NCBI GenBank assembly: GCA_963971405.1
Contig: OZ020489.1
Location: 3,100,001-3,164,000, forward strand
Length of the DNA: 64,000 nucleotides
Source of the DNA: Psococerastis gibbosa
Lineage: Eukaryota; Arthropoda; Insecta; Psocodea; Psocidae
Direction: 5' to 3'
Made by a program: the position numbers and the translations under genes. Positions within the stretch are counted from its first letter, which is position 1. Each line of letters opens with the position of its first letter. This document shows, in pieces, positions 34,083-46,084 of the stretch. The notes below the pieces were generated by a model. That model was not told the origin of the DNA, ran no database searches, and saw only the letters and a list, made by a program, of their open reading frames with translations.

Positions 34083-34579
34083 ACTTGTAATTTCGTTGTC
34101 AGTCCTGTCTGAGGAATGGTTCATTTGTTGAAATTTTCCAATATTTCATTTTTATGCCATACTTAGCATATGGTTCGGCGCAATCTAATTTATTTCATTA
34201 TCGCTGGGTGCAAGTGAGTGGCTGAAAGTTTGTAAGACTGTTATGAATGACGTCATGCTAGAAGAGCAAAGTGGAAAGTGGAAACTAATTACGCAAAGTT
34301 TTCTGTGCGCGGTGACAAACTTGGTAAAGTTAGCTAATGCCATTATAGCTAACTATCAGCACTACAAAGTTGTAAAGTGCATGCATGACCTGCATAAAAT
34401 GTTTATGATGCATTGTTAAGAGGTTAAACAAGAAAGTTTTACTTAGCCTATGATTTTATTATGGGGTGCAATTGGCAATGCCGAATTAACTACGAACGAA
34501 GCCCTGGGCAAAAATTGGACTTGGAGGCTAAATTTTAAATGCCATATCCCACTTCAGTCGCCTGTGTACAGGTAGGTTA
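34083..34579. other. Unassigned spacer between SINE-4 copies
   Basis: I see nothing recognisable here. Confidence 0.35.
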
Positions 34580-34672
34580 GTAAGCCGTGTTGAGCTACGA
34601 CACGTCTCCGATAGCATGGCTTATAGAGACTCGCACAAGTATGCTACCACCTTGCCATCGAAGTCAACGCCA
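34580..34672 (-). mobile_element. SINE-4 head fragment
   Basis: CTACCACCTTGCCATCGAAG and GTTGAGCTACGACACGTCTC (+ strand) match the head half of SINE-4. It lies about 500 bp from the previous copy in the same orientation. Confidence 0.6.
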
Positions 34673-35930
34673 TATAGAAGGTAGTGAAATGTCCCACGTC
34701 TGGAAAGTTCAATTCTCTCTAGTGAGTGTAAAGTCAAAACATATCGGGGGGCTGCAGCCCCACCCCCTGGTTACACGGAGAAACATGTTGAAAAGTTGTG
34801 AAGTCCATTTACGATGTGAGCTATTTCCCCATTGAAGCCTCCAGACAGTATATTAGTACCACGGGAGACACCAAAAGGAAATATCTCACAGCTAGGAGGG
34901 CTTCTTCTATTAAATCGTCGTGTAGCTATTAAGTAAAGCAAGTAAGTAAGTAAAAATAATTAGTAATGCTTACTTTCGTAGTGATTGCTTTGTTAACGAG
35001 CCCTTGCATGGTATAGCTTAATAATTAGTGAGAAAAGCTTTATTGGTCCATAATCCAAAGGCCTAAGCTTATGTGTCGATGGCTATCGATTCTGAGTGAA
35101 ATCCAGTCCTATTTGAGTCACATTATGAATTCATCCTTCCGATTCTGTACTCGATTCCGCAGTCGAATAATTGGTCCGCATAGGGCGTCCCTGCATACTG
35201 TGTGTCAACTGTCCCATTTAGGGGCCAAAACCTACACGTAAATACACCAAGCACTCATAAATCTAACGCTTGCCCGACGGCACGATTGCCAAGATCTAGC
35301 CTACTAAACGAATAGAGAAACTAAATAGGTAGATACGGGAAGTAGGGAGAGTTTCATTTCAAAAAACTACCCCAAGCAGTCTACTTCATCGGATTTCCAG
35401 CCTTTCACACCCCCGCCACTGTCGATTTCCTTTTCAACCCCCCGACAGTAATCTGCCAGGAATCCCGACAGGAAAGGCTCCATAGGAAAAGACTTTCCAA
35501 CTAAGCAGACAAACTCGCCAAAGTGCTAACATCCGGAGGTTTGGGAAAAATTCATTTTTTGAAATGCAATCTGAACACAAGTTTTGAAGAGTGGTTTCTT
35601 GGATTTCGGAGATACATTTTTCAAGTTTTTTTTATGTGCGTGTTTTTCCTGTAGAATGCCTTTTTCAATTTCCTATACAGGCTGTTTAAGAGATGAAGGA
35701 TGAAGTTTTTTTATTTATTTTAGGGATACGATACCCTCCTTCTAGGTATACACTTTCTGCTGAATAGTGGCTTCGGTAAGCACTGAAGCAGAAAAAGGAG
35801 GTTTATGTACAAGTTGCAATAGAGAAAATATCACCCCTTGAGGTGAAAGTAATGTGCCCATTACTGGGTTGGGTAGACTAACACGCGGGGAAGATTTTTC
35901 CCTGCATATTGAGTCATGTCAACCTTCAAA
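34673..35930. other. Unassigned region
   Basis: No gene or bounded element is visible. A small imperfect hairpin (TTTCTGCT ... AGCAGAAA) occurs near 35755-35800. Confidence 0.4.
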
Positions 35931-35935
35931 TGATT

Positions 35936-36105
35936 AGGACATGTAGAATAGTGGTACAGACTCAGACATTCACTCGAAAAGTTGTTGATTCGAGTCCAAC
36001 ACTTATTGCTACATTTTCTGGCAATACTTCGGAGGACATGTAAAGCAGGCAAGCTAGTTGAGTGTGAGAGAGTAGCTCTAACTCCACTAGGTTTTAAATA
36101 AATAA
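35936..36105 (+). mobile_element. SINE-1 copy, full head and body
   Basis: It has GGACATGTAGAATAGTGGTA (A-box region), TTGATTCGAGTCCAACACTT (B box), CTTCGGAGGACATGTAAAGC and CTCTAACTCCACTAGG, ending in an AAATAAATAAAT tail. Confidence 0.7.
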
Positions 36106-36342
36106 ATTTATAATGTGTTGCCAACAGACAAAGTTCAAAAACAACATCACTTACAATATGACACATAAGACAATACCCGAGAAACAAGCAGTCAAATTGA
36201 AAAGGAGGAGAAAAAATAGCATCTTATCGATTTGTACCTATTTACTTGTACATAAAATAAATGCCATACATACAATATACAACACTAACTGTGTACGAGT
36301 AGCCATAGCTCATAAGACTATCACAGCATCGCCATTCGCTAA

Positions 36343-36726
36343 GGTGCCCATTCCATTGACCGGCTAGTGCTATTTCCAAAAACGGTGACGTGGTAGCAGA
36401 CATTCAAGACTTAGGTGACGTTTCCACCGACCTCGCAGTGCAGAATTGACGAAAATGTTTATTTTCCTCTATGACATAGTCAAAATTGATCTATGATCAT
36501 ACAGTAAAATCACAAACAAACAAACTAAAATTAAAAAATGGCGTCATGGGATATGTTAAGTACAAACATTTTAATAGATTTCTATAAAAAGAAAAATTCT
36601 AATTTCTGTCAATGTCATTTGCATTCTGCAATGCGAGGTCGATGAAATCGCCACCCAAGTCTTGAATGTCTGCCACCACGTCACCGTTTTTGAAAATAGC
36701 CCTAGCCGGTCAATGGAATGGGCACC
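36343..36726. mobile_element. TTAA MITE, T2 family, second copy
   Basis: The arms GGTGCCCATTCCATTGACCG and CGGTCAATGGAATGGGCACC are perfect inverted repeats. TTAA is at 36727-36730 and CTAA (one change) at 36339-36342. The interior matches the element at 19118-19502 along its length. It has no coding capacity. Confidence 0.75.
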
Positions 36727-36730
36727 TTAA

Positions 36731-37239
36731 ATTCACTTAGGCTTAGTGCAAATGGATCCAGTTTTGTCACTTCAATACGTTTCAAAATCCCATAATAATA
36801 TCCTATAATAAAACAAATAGTTTATTTATTCATCTAAATAATGGACCACAGCCACTAGCGGCAGGAGTGATCTTAGCATGGTCATATAAGAGATAGTTTA
36901 GCGGACCTTAAATTTCTTTTTAAATGTGGCTCAAACCGGGTATGGTTTTAGCTACTAAATGAATTTTTCAAAGCTACCCAAAATTGAGGGAAATTATGAT
37001 CGATACGTTGCTCCTGGTTGGGGAGGGGTATTGAATTGATGTGGAGAGCGGCAGAAAATGGGCTTGACGCTAATTGAACGCCGGAGAAGAGTGCGTGACT
37101 CTGCAAAAATAACTACACCGGTTTGGAAATATAATTCCAAATTCGTCCTTCGAGCAAAAAAGCGAAAAAAGTGGTATACCGCGATGCTTGTACAACGTGC
37201 ACCTAACGCTGAGTCTATTTTCTTTCCTATTTATAGGTA
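36731..37239. other. Unassigned spacer
   Basis: I see no recognisable content here. Confidence 0.35.
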
Positions 37240-37640
37240 TATGTTAGTATAAGGAATGCTCTGTGATGGGTGAAATTTTCGATGCCGAGATTTCATCGGA
37301 TTCACACGTTTTAAGGTCCCAGGAGCAAAGACAGTGGTTGTTACTAAATGTCTGTGTCTGTCGGTCTGTCTGTCTGTCGGTTTGTCTGTCTGTCGATATG
37401 TGGGTCAACTTGATGATGTAGGGTTCATATATAAGCTGTGCTGAAACAGATAACATATAGACACCGTACTTCGTACTAATCATATAACTCAGGACGATTT
37501 TTTTATTTTCGGCTTTTACCCACCAAAAACTAAAAAACGGCTAAAAATATTTTCTAAAAAACGGCCCCAACGATTTTCTTCACATACATTTCTTCAAAAT
37601 GCGCGGGAAATTCTAATTAATAAATGGCCTCTGCCTGCTA
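37240..37640 (+). mobile_element. R800-family fragment with TGTCTG repeat
   Basis: TTTCATCGGATTCACACGTT, TTAAGGTCCCAGGAGC and a TGTCTGTCTG run (37350-37400) match the first half of R800. The sequence then diverges (GGCCCCAACGATTTTCTTC is shared). It represents a distant subfamily. Confidence 0.55.
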
Positions 37641-39035
37641 TATTTTTGGTGTGTTTTTAATTTTTCTCCCTTGGATTTAGACAAGCTATTTAAAATCCTT
37701 CATATATTCTAAAATTCTACATGTACATTTCAATGTTTCTTTGTATAATTTTAATATACAATATAATATAAAATTTATAATCATAAAACAATGTAACCAT
37801 ATTTTTGTATTCCAATAATTTATCAATTTGAACTTCCCAAGAATTTTGTATTCTATTCTTTAAAACAATTGAATCAATGCGTATTAATAGTCATTGGCGG
37901 ATTAACCACAAGGCAGACCAAGCACGTGCTTGTGTCCGCGCGCGCAGATGCTTGAGGTTTATTTTTGTGGTGATTTTCAAAACATGTAAGCTTATTTTAA
38001 AAAGAATCGTATTTTATGTTCCATTCCCATTTAAATAATTTAAAAAAGAAGTCACCGGTAGTAACTAGGCTACATACGATCTGCTGCCACGAATTTTTGC
38101 ATTATTACCGTACGTTGATAGTGACTCCCGCGCCATTTAAATAAATAAATATAACATAGGTAAATAAATATATAGGTAAATTATAATATGCAGGTAATAA
38201 TAAATAAATAATCTATACAAACTCCCCAGGTCGACGGGACTTTTGCCTAAATGTCCACAAAATTTCTTATGCTTGTGTCCGCACAAACTCTAAGTCCCCC
38301 ACTGTTAATAGCTGATAAGTTAAATGGTTTTATTACTGTCACGTGACACTTTGAGGCTTATTCCCCTAATATCCCCTAAAATCCAGAATACCTCTGCAGT
38401 CTCTAGTCATTCTACGTTGATGGTGATTGCCGTTTCGGAGCGGTAATTGTCTCAAGTTCTCCCCCTCCCCCCCCCCTCCGGTCTCCTATCAGAGGGGGTT
38501 AACGGCGCGATTCAATCAGAGACAGGACCACAAAATATCCTCCCCCGCACGATTTCCCCTCCTACAATCCTCCTTCAATCAATCAATTTGCTGGATAGTT
38601 CCTCCTTAATTGACTGAGTGAAATAGCGACAAAGCCAAACCCTTTGGTGACATTGCGGGCAATGAAAAAGGGGTAGTTGGGGACAGTAATTATTGCTAAG
38701 AACTGATTCTAGTGAACTCGGTACTTTATTTACTAATTAACTTGTCTATTGTCTAAGAGGTAATTTTGAGTTGTTCCATGGTAATTAATAATTATTGTCC
38801 TCGAACTAAATTTCTGTTTGCTGAAGCAAAACTATTTTTTATTTTTTATTTCTGGTAGGTACCACCTGTAACCTCTCCTTTGATCAGCCATTTAGAAACG
38901 TATCAGGTGAAATTTAAAAAAAAAATTAGGGGAACAAATGATCCTACCCCATCTCTGCTATATTCTACGCATAACTCTTAACTTACAACGCGACCACTTT
39001 ACTAAGAATGAAGAAGATCCTGCGGTGAAATGCTG
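37641..39035. other. Unassigned AT-rich region
   Basis: Only a C-rich run at 38461-38480 and simple AAAT/TAAA patches near 38140-38210 stand out. No gene can be supported. Confidence 0.4.
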
Positions 39036-39039
39036 AGAG

Positions 39040-39360
39040 ACTAATATAGAAACCAAGATATTAGGCATGAGATGAGAACCTGTTCAGGAGAAACTAAGAG
39101 GACAGAGGCTGTACTGGTGGGGACAAGTACTATACGTATAGAGACGAAAACCACCTAGTCAAAAGAGTAATGATCCGGGAGATACAAGGAAGAAGACCAC
39201 CAGGGAGGCCGAAAGTTACACTCAGAAGAAAGATTGCCGGAGAAATGAGACGTTTGGGGCTCTCCACCAAGGACGCACACAACAGGACTGTGTGGAAACG
39301 CTGCTGACGTGCCGCCGACCCCCCATGAGGATGAGACGCAGTAAAAGTAAAAGTAAGTAA
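39040..39360 (+). mobile_element. LINE-E C-terminal fragment
   Basis: The + frames read VQEKLRGQRLYWWGQVLYV, then IQGRRPPGRPKVTLRRKIAG and LGLSTKDAHNRTVWKR. The RLYWWGHV and GRPPGRPK motifs are typical of the last part of an RTE/CR1-group LINE protein. At least two frameshifts are present. The 3' end is rich in GTAAAAGTAAAAGTAAG. A second copy is at 33545-33905. Confidence 0.65.
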
Positions 39361-39914
39361 GTGTGCAATTATATTGTACTACTGATGCTATGATTCTTGT
39401 ACTGAATGACGAATATGCCTTTTCTAAGAAGAAATAAGCTTAACGAATATCTTCGTAACAGGGTTGGGATATAGCTGTCATCTCTATAAGGTTTCTAGGC
39501 AACGGGCCAACAAGATCCATTTTGTTAATTGCATTAAAACGAAACTCTTTGTGGCTTAATAAGTTTCGACGGAAAACAATATATTTTCATTTAAATCCGT
39601 AAGCTTCCCCGCTAGGGAAATTACCCTCCCCGAAATATATTATTTCCCATTTTCGTCCCTTTTCGGGGGTTTAATTTATGGGGTCTTTGTTTTCACGCTT
39701 CCTCAAAATGAGAGTCGTTGACATTCAAACTTAATTAAGGGTTGCGAGTGTTCCGATTCAGTAGGCACGATAAGAGGGTTTGGTAGATTAATGGCGCGTT
39801 TGGGATAAGGCCGATAGTCTTATCTTGGTTACCTAACTGATGTTATTTGTGCTTAACACATTATAAGCAAAATTTACCGAATTTTACGTGAACAACATTT
39901 AAGAAAGCACATTG
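39361..39914. other. Unassigned spacer
   Basis: Nothing recognisable in this stretch. Confidence 0.35.
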
Positions 39915-39998
39915 GGTTAATTGTGAGAGTGGGCCAAAATGCCCAAAATTCGCCCGTATGGAAAATAAAGACAATTTTCTTTCTTTTCTTTCTTTCAC
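39915..39998 (+). mobile_element. Retroposon 3' tail with CTTT repeat
   Basis: GAGTGGGCCAAAATGCCC, TTCGCCCGTATGGAAAATAA and a CTTT run match the tails at 42945-43010 and 43800-43865, and the small insertion at 1075-1128. It is a heavily 5'-truncated copy of that retroelement. Confidence 0.6.
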
Positions 39999-40005
39999 CT
40001 ATCAG

Positions 40006-40267
40006 CAAACAGGAAGTTTTTGTTTTCCTCGCTCTAAAATCTGTATATGCATAACTGAGGTCTATAACAAGCCATCGATTTTCATAATGCTTACACACTA
40101 TCACTAGCTTTGTTAACATGTCAAAACAATTAAGAAAACACTTCACCTGCCTGCCAACATAGGGCGAAACAGGAAGTTTTTGTTTTCCTCGCTCTAAAAT
40201 CTGTATATGCATAACTGAGGTCCATAACAAGCCATCGATTATACCACAATGTTTACACACTATCACT
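40006..40267. repeat. Tandem duplication, ~162-bp period
   Basis: About 100 bases (AACAGGAAGTTTTTGTTTTC ... CACACTATCACTA) occur at 40006-40107 and again at 40168-40267 with very few differences. They are separated by 60 unique bases. The minus-strand frame over it is a by-product of the repeat. Confidence 0.7.
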
Positions 40268-40604
40268 ACTGTTTACGCAATATCCCATGTAAACCGTTGA
40301 GCGCGGAGTCAAGGAGTGTTTATTGAAATAATAATGCCTGCCCCGGGCTTTGATCGTTAAACATAACCACTAAACTAGCAGTAGCTGATTATACAATGGC
40401 AAATCCCCTGTGACAGAGATTAGCTCAGCTAATGTCGCAATTAATTGAATATTAATTATCCAATAGATTGATAATTATAAAGCCTTTGATGCTGTAAGTA
40501 CAGAGTTACAATTCCTGGACCTTTTCTGTTATCATCCCCCATAGCTTTTTTCGGGGGTTTACTTATTGTTTTAATCATAATAATGTCCTGAAAGACGTTT
40601 TTAA

Positions 40605-40765
40605 AAGCCTAGGCCTACTTATAGTGGTCCATTGGTCCCTTGACCTATGCCAACGACCCCATGGATTTCAGGCATTATTTATATGGTTTCTGTAAGAGTT
40701 TTGGGCCGTTTGTAAACTGGTGTACGTCCTCAATGTCAACTTACACCGGCTACAAGCTGTGACAA
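40605..40765 (+). repeat. Dispersed repeat 'TATAGTGGTCCAT', copy 1
   Basis: CTACTTATAGTGGTCCAT, CCAACGACCCCATGGATT and GTGTACGTCCTCAATGTCAA recur. The first half is found inverted at 59590-59712, the second half at 44602-44735. It is probably the tail of a transposable element. Confidence 0.5.
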
Positions 40766-40863
40766 GCTTACTATTGGCACAGTGTAACAGGTGGGATCAT
40801 GTACCGATATGAGTCATACTTAATATCTAAAGAAACACAGTATTGTAACCTTGTAAAGGTGGG

Positions 40864-40993
40864 GTTTCCACATACGTCAATGGTCAATGGTAATTGAGGT
40901 ATTGAGGTTTTAGCAGACATTAAAGACATACTAAAAATGTCTGCTACCACGTCAAAACCATATTTACCATTGACCATTGACGTATGTGGAAAC
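40864..40993. mobile_element. 130-bp foldback MITE, T2-related
   Basis: The ends are a perfect 29-bp inverted repeat (40864-40892 with 40965-40993) starting GTTTCCACATACGTCAATGG. The interior holds TAGCAGACATT and AATGTCTGCTACCACGTC, the same motif found in the T2 elements at 19118 and 36343. It may be a reduced relative of T2. Confidence 0.7.
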
Positions 40994-41379
40994 GCTGCCA
41001 AACTGATTTTATTGAGATGTCTTTATATTTAATATTATAATATAACAGACCAAAACTCAGATATAAAATTTTTTTAAAATTTTAAACTTAAAAATTCGCG
41101 CACAAATAGCTGTCGACCACTGTCCTAGTTCCCTGCTTCTTGTAGGCCTTCCTTCCACAAAACATATCTCACAATCGCATAAATACTGCACCTTTCTTTG
41201 TACAGACATTACCAGCCAATTCTAGGAAATTACTGTTGAATTCCATTAATCCAGAGTGAAAGGGATATCGTTAGTAATATAAAAAAGGTAACCGCATTGT
41301 GTTTCAAAGAGAGTTATTCGTTATACCTCCAACCTCCCTAGATAAAAACATTGCGAGCATACATTGCTTTCTTACGTTA

Positions 41380-42560
41380 GTATAAGAATTGAATATAATA
41401 CGGAAAGCTTTGGTCAAATTGGTTAAATTGTTCAATTTAGATATTCTAGTGGATTTAAACGTTTTGAGAACTCAGGAACCCAAAAGGTTGCACAAAATGT
41501 CTGTCTGCCTGTTTTTCCGTCTGCTAGTCAGTCGGTTTTAGCTGTCTGTCTGTCCGTTTTATTCAGGGTGCAAAGAAAAACTCAATTTTTATGTAACTGA
41601 AAAATAATTTTTCTGTGGAACTTTTCTAACTTCAACCATGGCGATTATAATGCCTGGTATTAAAAATGTAAAGAAGATAATTTTAAAATGGAAAGTGCTA
41701 TTCATAATTTGATAGTTTACAGTTCTAACCCCAGTGAATTGACTGTGGCGATTGGTATTAACTTACTCCAGCAGCAGCCTCATCGAGGCGATTGTAATAC
41801 CGGTATTTATTTAATCCCCTGGTAATATAAAAATGTAAACAATATAATTTTATAATGGAAAGTGCTATTCAAAATTTGTTTGTTTACAGTTATAATCCTA
41901 GGGTATTTATTTAACCCCGGTATTATAATCGCCTCAATCAGGCTGCAGGCTGATCATGGCGATTGGTATTAACTTACTCCTGGGATTAAAACTGTAAACA
42001 AACAAATTTTGAATAGCACTTTCCATTATAAAATTATCTTGTGTACATTATTAATACCAGGGAATTAAATAAACTCCGGTATGGTATTATAATCGCCATG
42101 ATCAGCCTGCTGGGGTTAGAACTGTAAACAAACAAATTTTGAATAGCACTTTCCATTGTAAAATTATCTTGTTTACATTTTTAATACAAGGGTATTATAC
42201 TGCATTATATTAACCCTGGTATTATAATCGCCATGATCGGGCTACTGGAGTAAGTTAATACCAATCGCCATAATCGGCCCACTGGTATGTTTTAGGTGTT
42301 GAGTCATGAGTGGAGTAACGAGACCGAAGCGGTTGTTTCCAAAGCAAAGTTTCGGTTTTGAATAAAAAAATATTATTTGAAGAAATAATGGATTTTATCA
42401 TATCCCAATGCATTGCATACCCAGCCATTGTTACTGAGTTGCTTTATATTGGTCTGCCCTTTCTAGACTTCTATAGACTATGCAATTGTTAAATCGTTCA
42501 TGCATCTATCAATTCAGTGCTTTGGGATAAGGAAACTCAAATTCTACCCTAGGGCAATTT
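41380..42560 (+). mobile_element. R800-family copy split by foldback insertions
   Basis: The left part (41380-41635: CGGAAAGCTTTGGTCAAATT, TTTGAGAACTCAGGAACCCA, TGTCTGTCTGTCC) and the right part (42285-42560: GTTTTAGGTGTTGAGTC, CGAAGCGGTTGTTTCCAAAG, CCCAATGCATTGCATACC) are in R800 order. The stretch 41636-42285 is a later insertion of another kind. Confidence 0.55.
41636..42285. mobile_element. Cluster of nested palindromic elements
   Basis: The block GGCGATTATAATACC/GGTATTATAATCGCC and the pair AAATTTGTTTGTTTACAGTT / AACTGTAAACAAACAAATTT occur repeatedly in both orientations, together with GAATAGCACTTTCCATTATA. They make at least three interleaved inverted repeats. A single end of the same family occurs at about 63478-63520. 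The element has probably inserted repeatedly into itself. Confidence 0.6.
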
Positions 42561-42599
42561 ATTATTTACAATGGAACAAACTCATATTAGATATCCCGT

Positions 42600-44170
42600 T
42601 AGGTCACACCTACTGCCCTTATCTCGTCCCGCCTGTTTATCCCCATTACACCTTAACCCTAACAAACTACCCCAGCGGAAAACAAATTCCGCAGCCCGGG
42701 TTTCTAAATCTCCATGTGATAAACTACTCAGGCTTGTTTCTCTGGCTTCCCAAGATAAACTACTTTCGGTGCGTCAGTTTTTCAAGCGTTCTACAATAAG
42801 ATAAACTCCACGGCTGAGTTAGATTGGCTCCGGCTATCAGTGTCTTTAGGAAGAAGGGTGGCGTCAAGGGGACAATGGCGGGCTCTTGTTTTGTGACAGT
42901 CACGGTTCTTGAATCCTCATCGAATGAAAGTTAATGGTATATATGAGTGGGCGGAAAGGCCCGAAATTTGCCCATATGAAAAATAAAGACAATTTCTTTC
43001 TTTCTTTTTAAAGTTTAGTGCCACGTTAATAATGATGACATTGATTATTATAAAAGAGTAGGAGATCTTAGTCTCTCTTAGCAGATCCATCCTATTCCAT
43101 ATAGTGTAAATTTCGCCTGTATCCACCCCCCCCCCCCCCTCCATAAATTCTGATAAGTTCAGATTAGGTCAATTATTTTTAATAATGGGTAGTATACCTA
43201 CAATAGTTCTACATAATCACACTTTTTCAAGATTACCAAAACCATTTATATTTCAAAACGCAAAACGTGAAAAACAAAATTGGCGCCATAAATACGATGA
43301 ACAACGTAACTTTTGACTATTTTTTTCTTTTTTTTCTAGTTCTAGTTTTGTTAATCTTGGAATTTGAAATTTGTGGCCGATTTCTGTGGTGCAATATGCC
43401 CAAAAGTAGGGGGCAAAATCACCTCACTGGGGCTTCCTTAAAATATGCTGTCTCTTAGGCACACCCACTGAGGCACTGATGCATTTATGATGTACTGTAA
43501 CGCCCATTTATCCCCATTACACCTTACCCCTAACAAACTACCCCAGCAGAAAACAAAGCCAGCAGCCGGTCCCCAAATCTCCAAAAGATAAACTGCTCAG
43601 GCTAGTTTCTCTGGCTTTCCAAGATAAACTACCTTCGGTACGTTCTATACAATAAGGTAAAGCTCACAGCTCAGTTACATATGCTACGGCTATCTGTGCC
43701 TTCTGGAAGGAGAATGGCGTCAAGAGGGCATCAATGGTGGATTCATGTTAATTGTTGTGTCCTTGTTGTTGTGAACCTTCAAGGAACAAAGGCTTAATTT
43801 GTAAGAGTGGGCGGAAAGGCCTGAAATTCGCCCACATGGAAAATGAAGACAACTTTCTTTCTTTCTTTTTTCATTCTAAAAAGTTTGGTACCACGTTACT
43901 AATGATCACATTGATATTATAAAGGACTAGGAGATCTAGCCTGGCTAAACATGAATCCCTTTTAGTCAAACCCACTGATGTTTTTATGATGTAACGCCCA
44001 TTTATCACCATTACACCTTATCCCTAGCAAACTCCACCAGCAGAAAGGAAATGCCACAGTCTGTCCCTAAATCACCAAAAGATAAACTACTCGCGCTAGT
44101 TTCACTGGCGTCCCAAGATAAACTACTTACGGTACATCAGTTTTTCTAGCGTCCCAAGATAAACTACGCA
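42600..44170 (+). mobile_element. Three successive copies of one retroelement 3' end
   Basis: CCCATTACACCTTAACCC, AACTACCCCAGCGGAAAACA, TTTCTCTGGCTTCCCAAGAT and ACTACTTTCGGTGCGTCAGT recur at about 42600-43010, 43505-43865 and 43985-44170, all in + orientation. Copies 1 and 2 end in GTGGGCGGAAAGGCC, CGCCCATATGG or CGCCCACATGG, and a CTTT tail. A 77-codon frame in copy 1 (42571-42804) is probably the end of the element's protein, but has no motif I can name. Copy 3 has an internal duplication of the AAGATAAACTAC part. Confidence 0.6.
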
Positions 44171-44550
44171 CGTCAGTTAGATGGGCGCCGGCTATCTCTA
44201 TCTTTTGTCACGTGCTATTTTTCTCCGTGAAAGAGGTCAACGTTATCTCTCCCCCTTCTGAGCCCCCCCCCCCTCTGTTCCATTTCTCCCTGCTGTCTCC
44301 CCCTTTTAGCGGAGAACAATGATCAATGCCTTTTCATTCTGCAGCTTATCGTCTCCTTTTTGTGAAGAGTTTTGACTGCAGAAGATGTCATTAGTGCTTT
44401 ACTATATAGATTCTAGACACTGTTACATTTTGCTATTTTTATATATTGTAGGGGAGGGGACTCGTATCTGTACTTGGTTAAGTCATGCTTTCGCCTGTTA
44501 CATTGCGTGAATGGTAAGCTTGTCTCTGCTATGCTGCCTGTGCATTATCG

Positions 44551-44709
44551 CTTGGAGCCGGTGTAGGCTGATATCGAGAACGTATACCAGTTTGCCAATG
44601 GCCAAAAATTCATAGGATTTCGGACATTACTTGTATTGTTTCCGTATGCATTTTTTCTCCATTGGCAAACAGGTATACGTCCTCGATGTCAACCCACGCC
44701 GGCTTCAAG
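44551..44709. repeat. Imperfect 52-bp inverted repeat
   Basis: The reverse complement of 44658-44709 matches 44551-44602 with about seven differences, mostly transitions. GACGTATACC/GGTATACGTC and GTTTGCCAATGG/CCATTGGCAAAC are in the arms. The right arm overlaps the repeat shared with 40605-40765. Confidence 0.6.
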
Positions 44710-44864
44710 CAATTGTGAAAAACCTGACACGAGCTTACAATGAAATTGATGCAATGTCAGAGGTGAAAGCACTAAACCAAGTACAAATGCGAGTCATCTG
44801 CGACCATAGAAACGCTGAAGTTAAGTACTCCCGGTCCGCCGACATTCTTATAAAAAACGAATGA
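44684..44864 (+). pseudogene. Possible transposase C-terminal remnant
   Basis: An open frame follows the inverted repeat (VYVLDVNPRRLQAIVKNLTR, then QVQMRVICDHRNAE), ending in TGA at 44862. The spacing of the L-I-I-V-R-C pattern is reminiscent of the end of mariner-type transposases, and the beginning recurs at 40710. No catalytic part is visible. A host exon is possible but less likely given the repeat. Confidence 0.25.
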
Positions 44865-44869
44865 ATCCT

Positions 44870-45585
44870 CAGTCACAATAATAACTCGAATAGAAAGCAG
44901 GATGTTCTAGCAAACCGGCAAAAAATAAAATAAAGGGAAATAAAATGTTATCAATTACTGCAACTTTTCCAATTTCATTTTCATGACTGTGAACTTGTCC
45001 TTCAGAAATCAAATCAGAATAAAACCATCTTCCAATAACATTTTCTATTTTTGGGTTGAACATAACCAATAATTAATTAGCTGAAGTTGAAATTGCTGCT
45101 GATGAAGTACGTGGGGACGAATTCAGGTTAGGTTTCGATAACCAATCGTCTTTTGACTTTGAAACTCACCGTGTGAAGTTGAAACTTACCGTGTGAAGTT
45201 GAAATTAACCAAATTAATAATAATTTGAAGTGAGGCGTAAGAAAGAACATAACAAATGGCAAGAGGATGTCGCGGGGAATAAGCGAATAGATTGGAATAG
45301 AATAGAGTTGAATAGAAAAATGTCTGCATTGTTCCATTGCGAAGGCAATAGTTTTTCATATAACTTGCTACAACTATTGAATAAATAAATAAATAAATAA
45401 AATAAAATAAATAAAAATTTGTTTAAACAGACTTAAAAGTCCAGTAAAATGCAAACCTTATGGATATAGAAAATAGACTACAATTTAAAATCCTTCATAG
45501 TACAATTTTGTTGTACTAAGTTACGTAATATATGCAGTAAGTAGTAGTAATAGTGTTCGCCGGGTTAATAACGACTTAGTCCTCA
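44870..45585. other. Unassigned spacer
   Basis: It has AAAT and AATAG simple patches (45295-45320, 45380-45415). A short duplication GAAACTCACCGTGTGAAGTT / GAAACTTACCGTGTGAAGTT lies at 45160-45200. No gene is seen. Confidence 0.4.
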
Positions 45586-45589
45586 TATT

Positions 45590-45785
45590 TGGGCCCATAG
45601 AGCGACCCTGACTTGACTGTCCTAAGCCAGCCCATAGGACAGTGGACCTCCTGATTATAGTGGATTCCGAACCATTTGGGAAACACAGAGTGAAGTCACA
45701 CGATTAGTTCGGAGGTGACCAGGGCAATTCCTACCATGTTTCCCTAACGGCACTGTGCACACGACCAAGTTATCTGCAGCTTAAT
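45590..45785 (-). mobile_element. SINE-3 copy, near full length
   Basis: It carries the same order as 18446-18670, including GCACTGTGCACACGACCAAG and TTATCTGCAGCTT at the SINE 5' side, where ATGCAGTAA of the flanking DNA (45530 and 45788) is repeated. That could be a target duplication. Confidence 0.65.
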
Positions 45786-46084
45786 ATATGCAGTAAACAG
45801 TAATCATCAAACTATCGAGACAAAACATCCTGCAGCAAGGAAAACATAAGAAGAATGAAATGAAAAATAGTTTTTAATAGGCTATAGGAATTTATTAGTA
45901 TTTTATTGCAACATACAATGTAAGATACATCTAACAACTATTCATATAGGTAATAACACGTAACAAATCAATCCGCATCGAGGAACATATACAAAGAATA
46001 TCAGAAATTATATGCCCAGTTTCCTCCAATTTCCTCCAATGCGACTAATGGCCTCCTATTGTTATGTCTTCCAAATAGGGTTAT

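Noticed and set aside
39874..40266. 130-codon minus-strand frame with an internally repeated peptide
   Set aside because: The repetition comes from a 100-base tandem DNA duplication. There is no domain and no coding bias.
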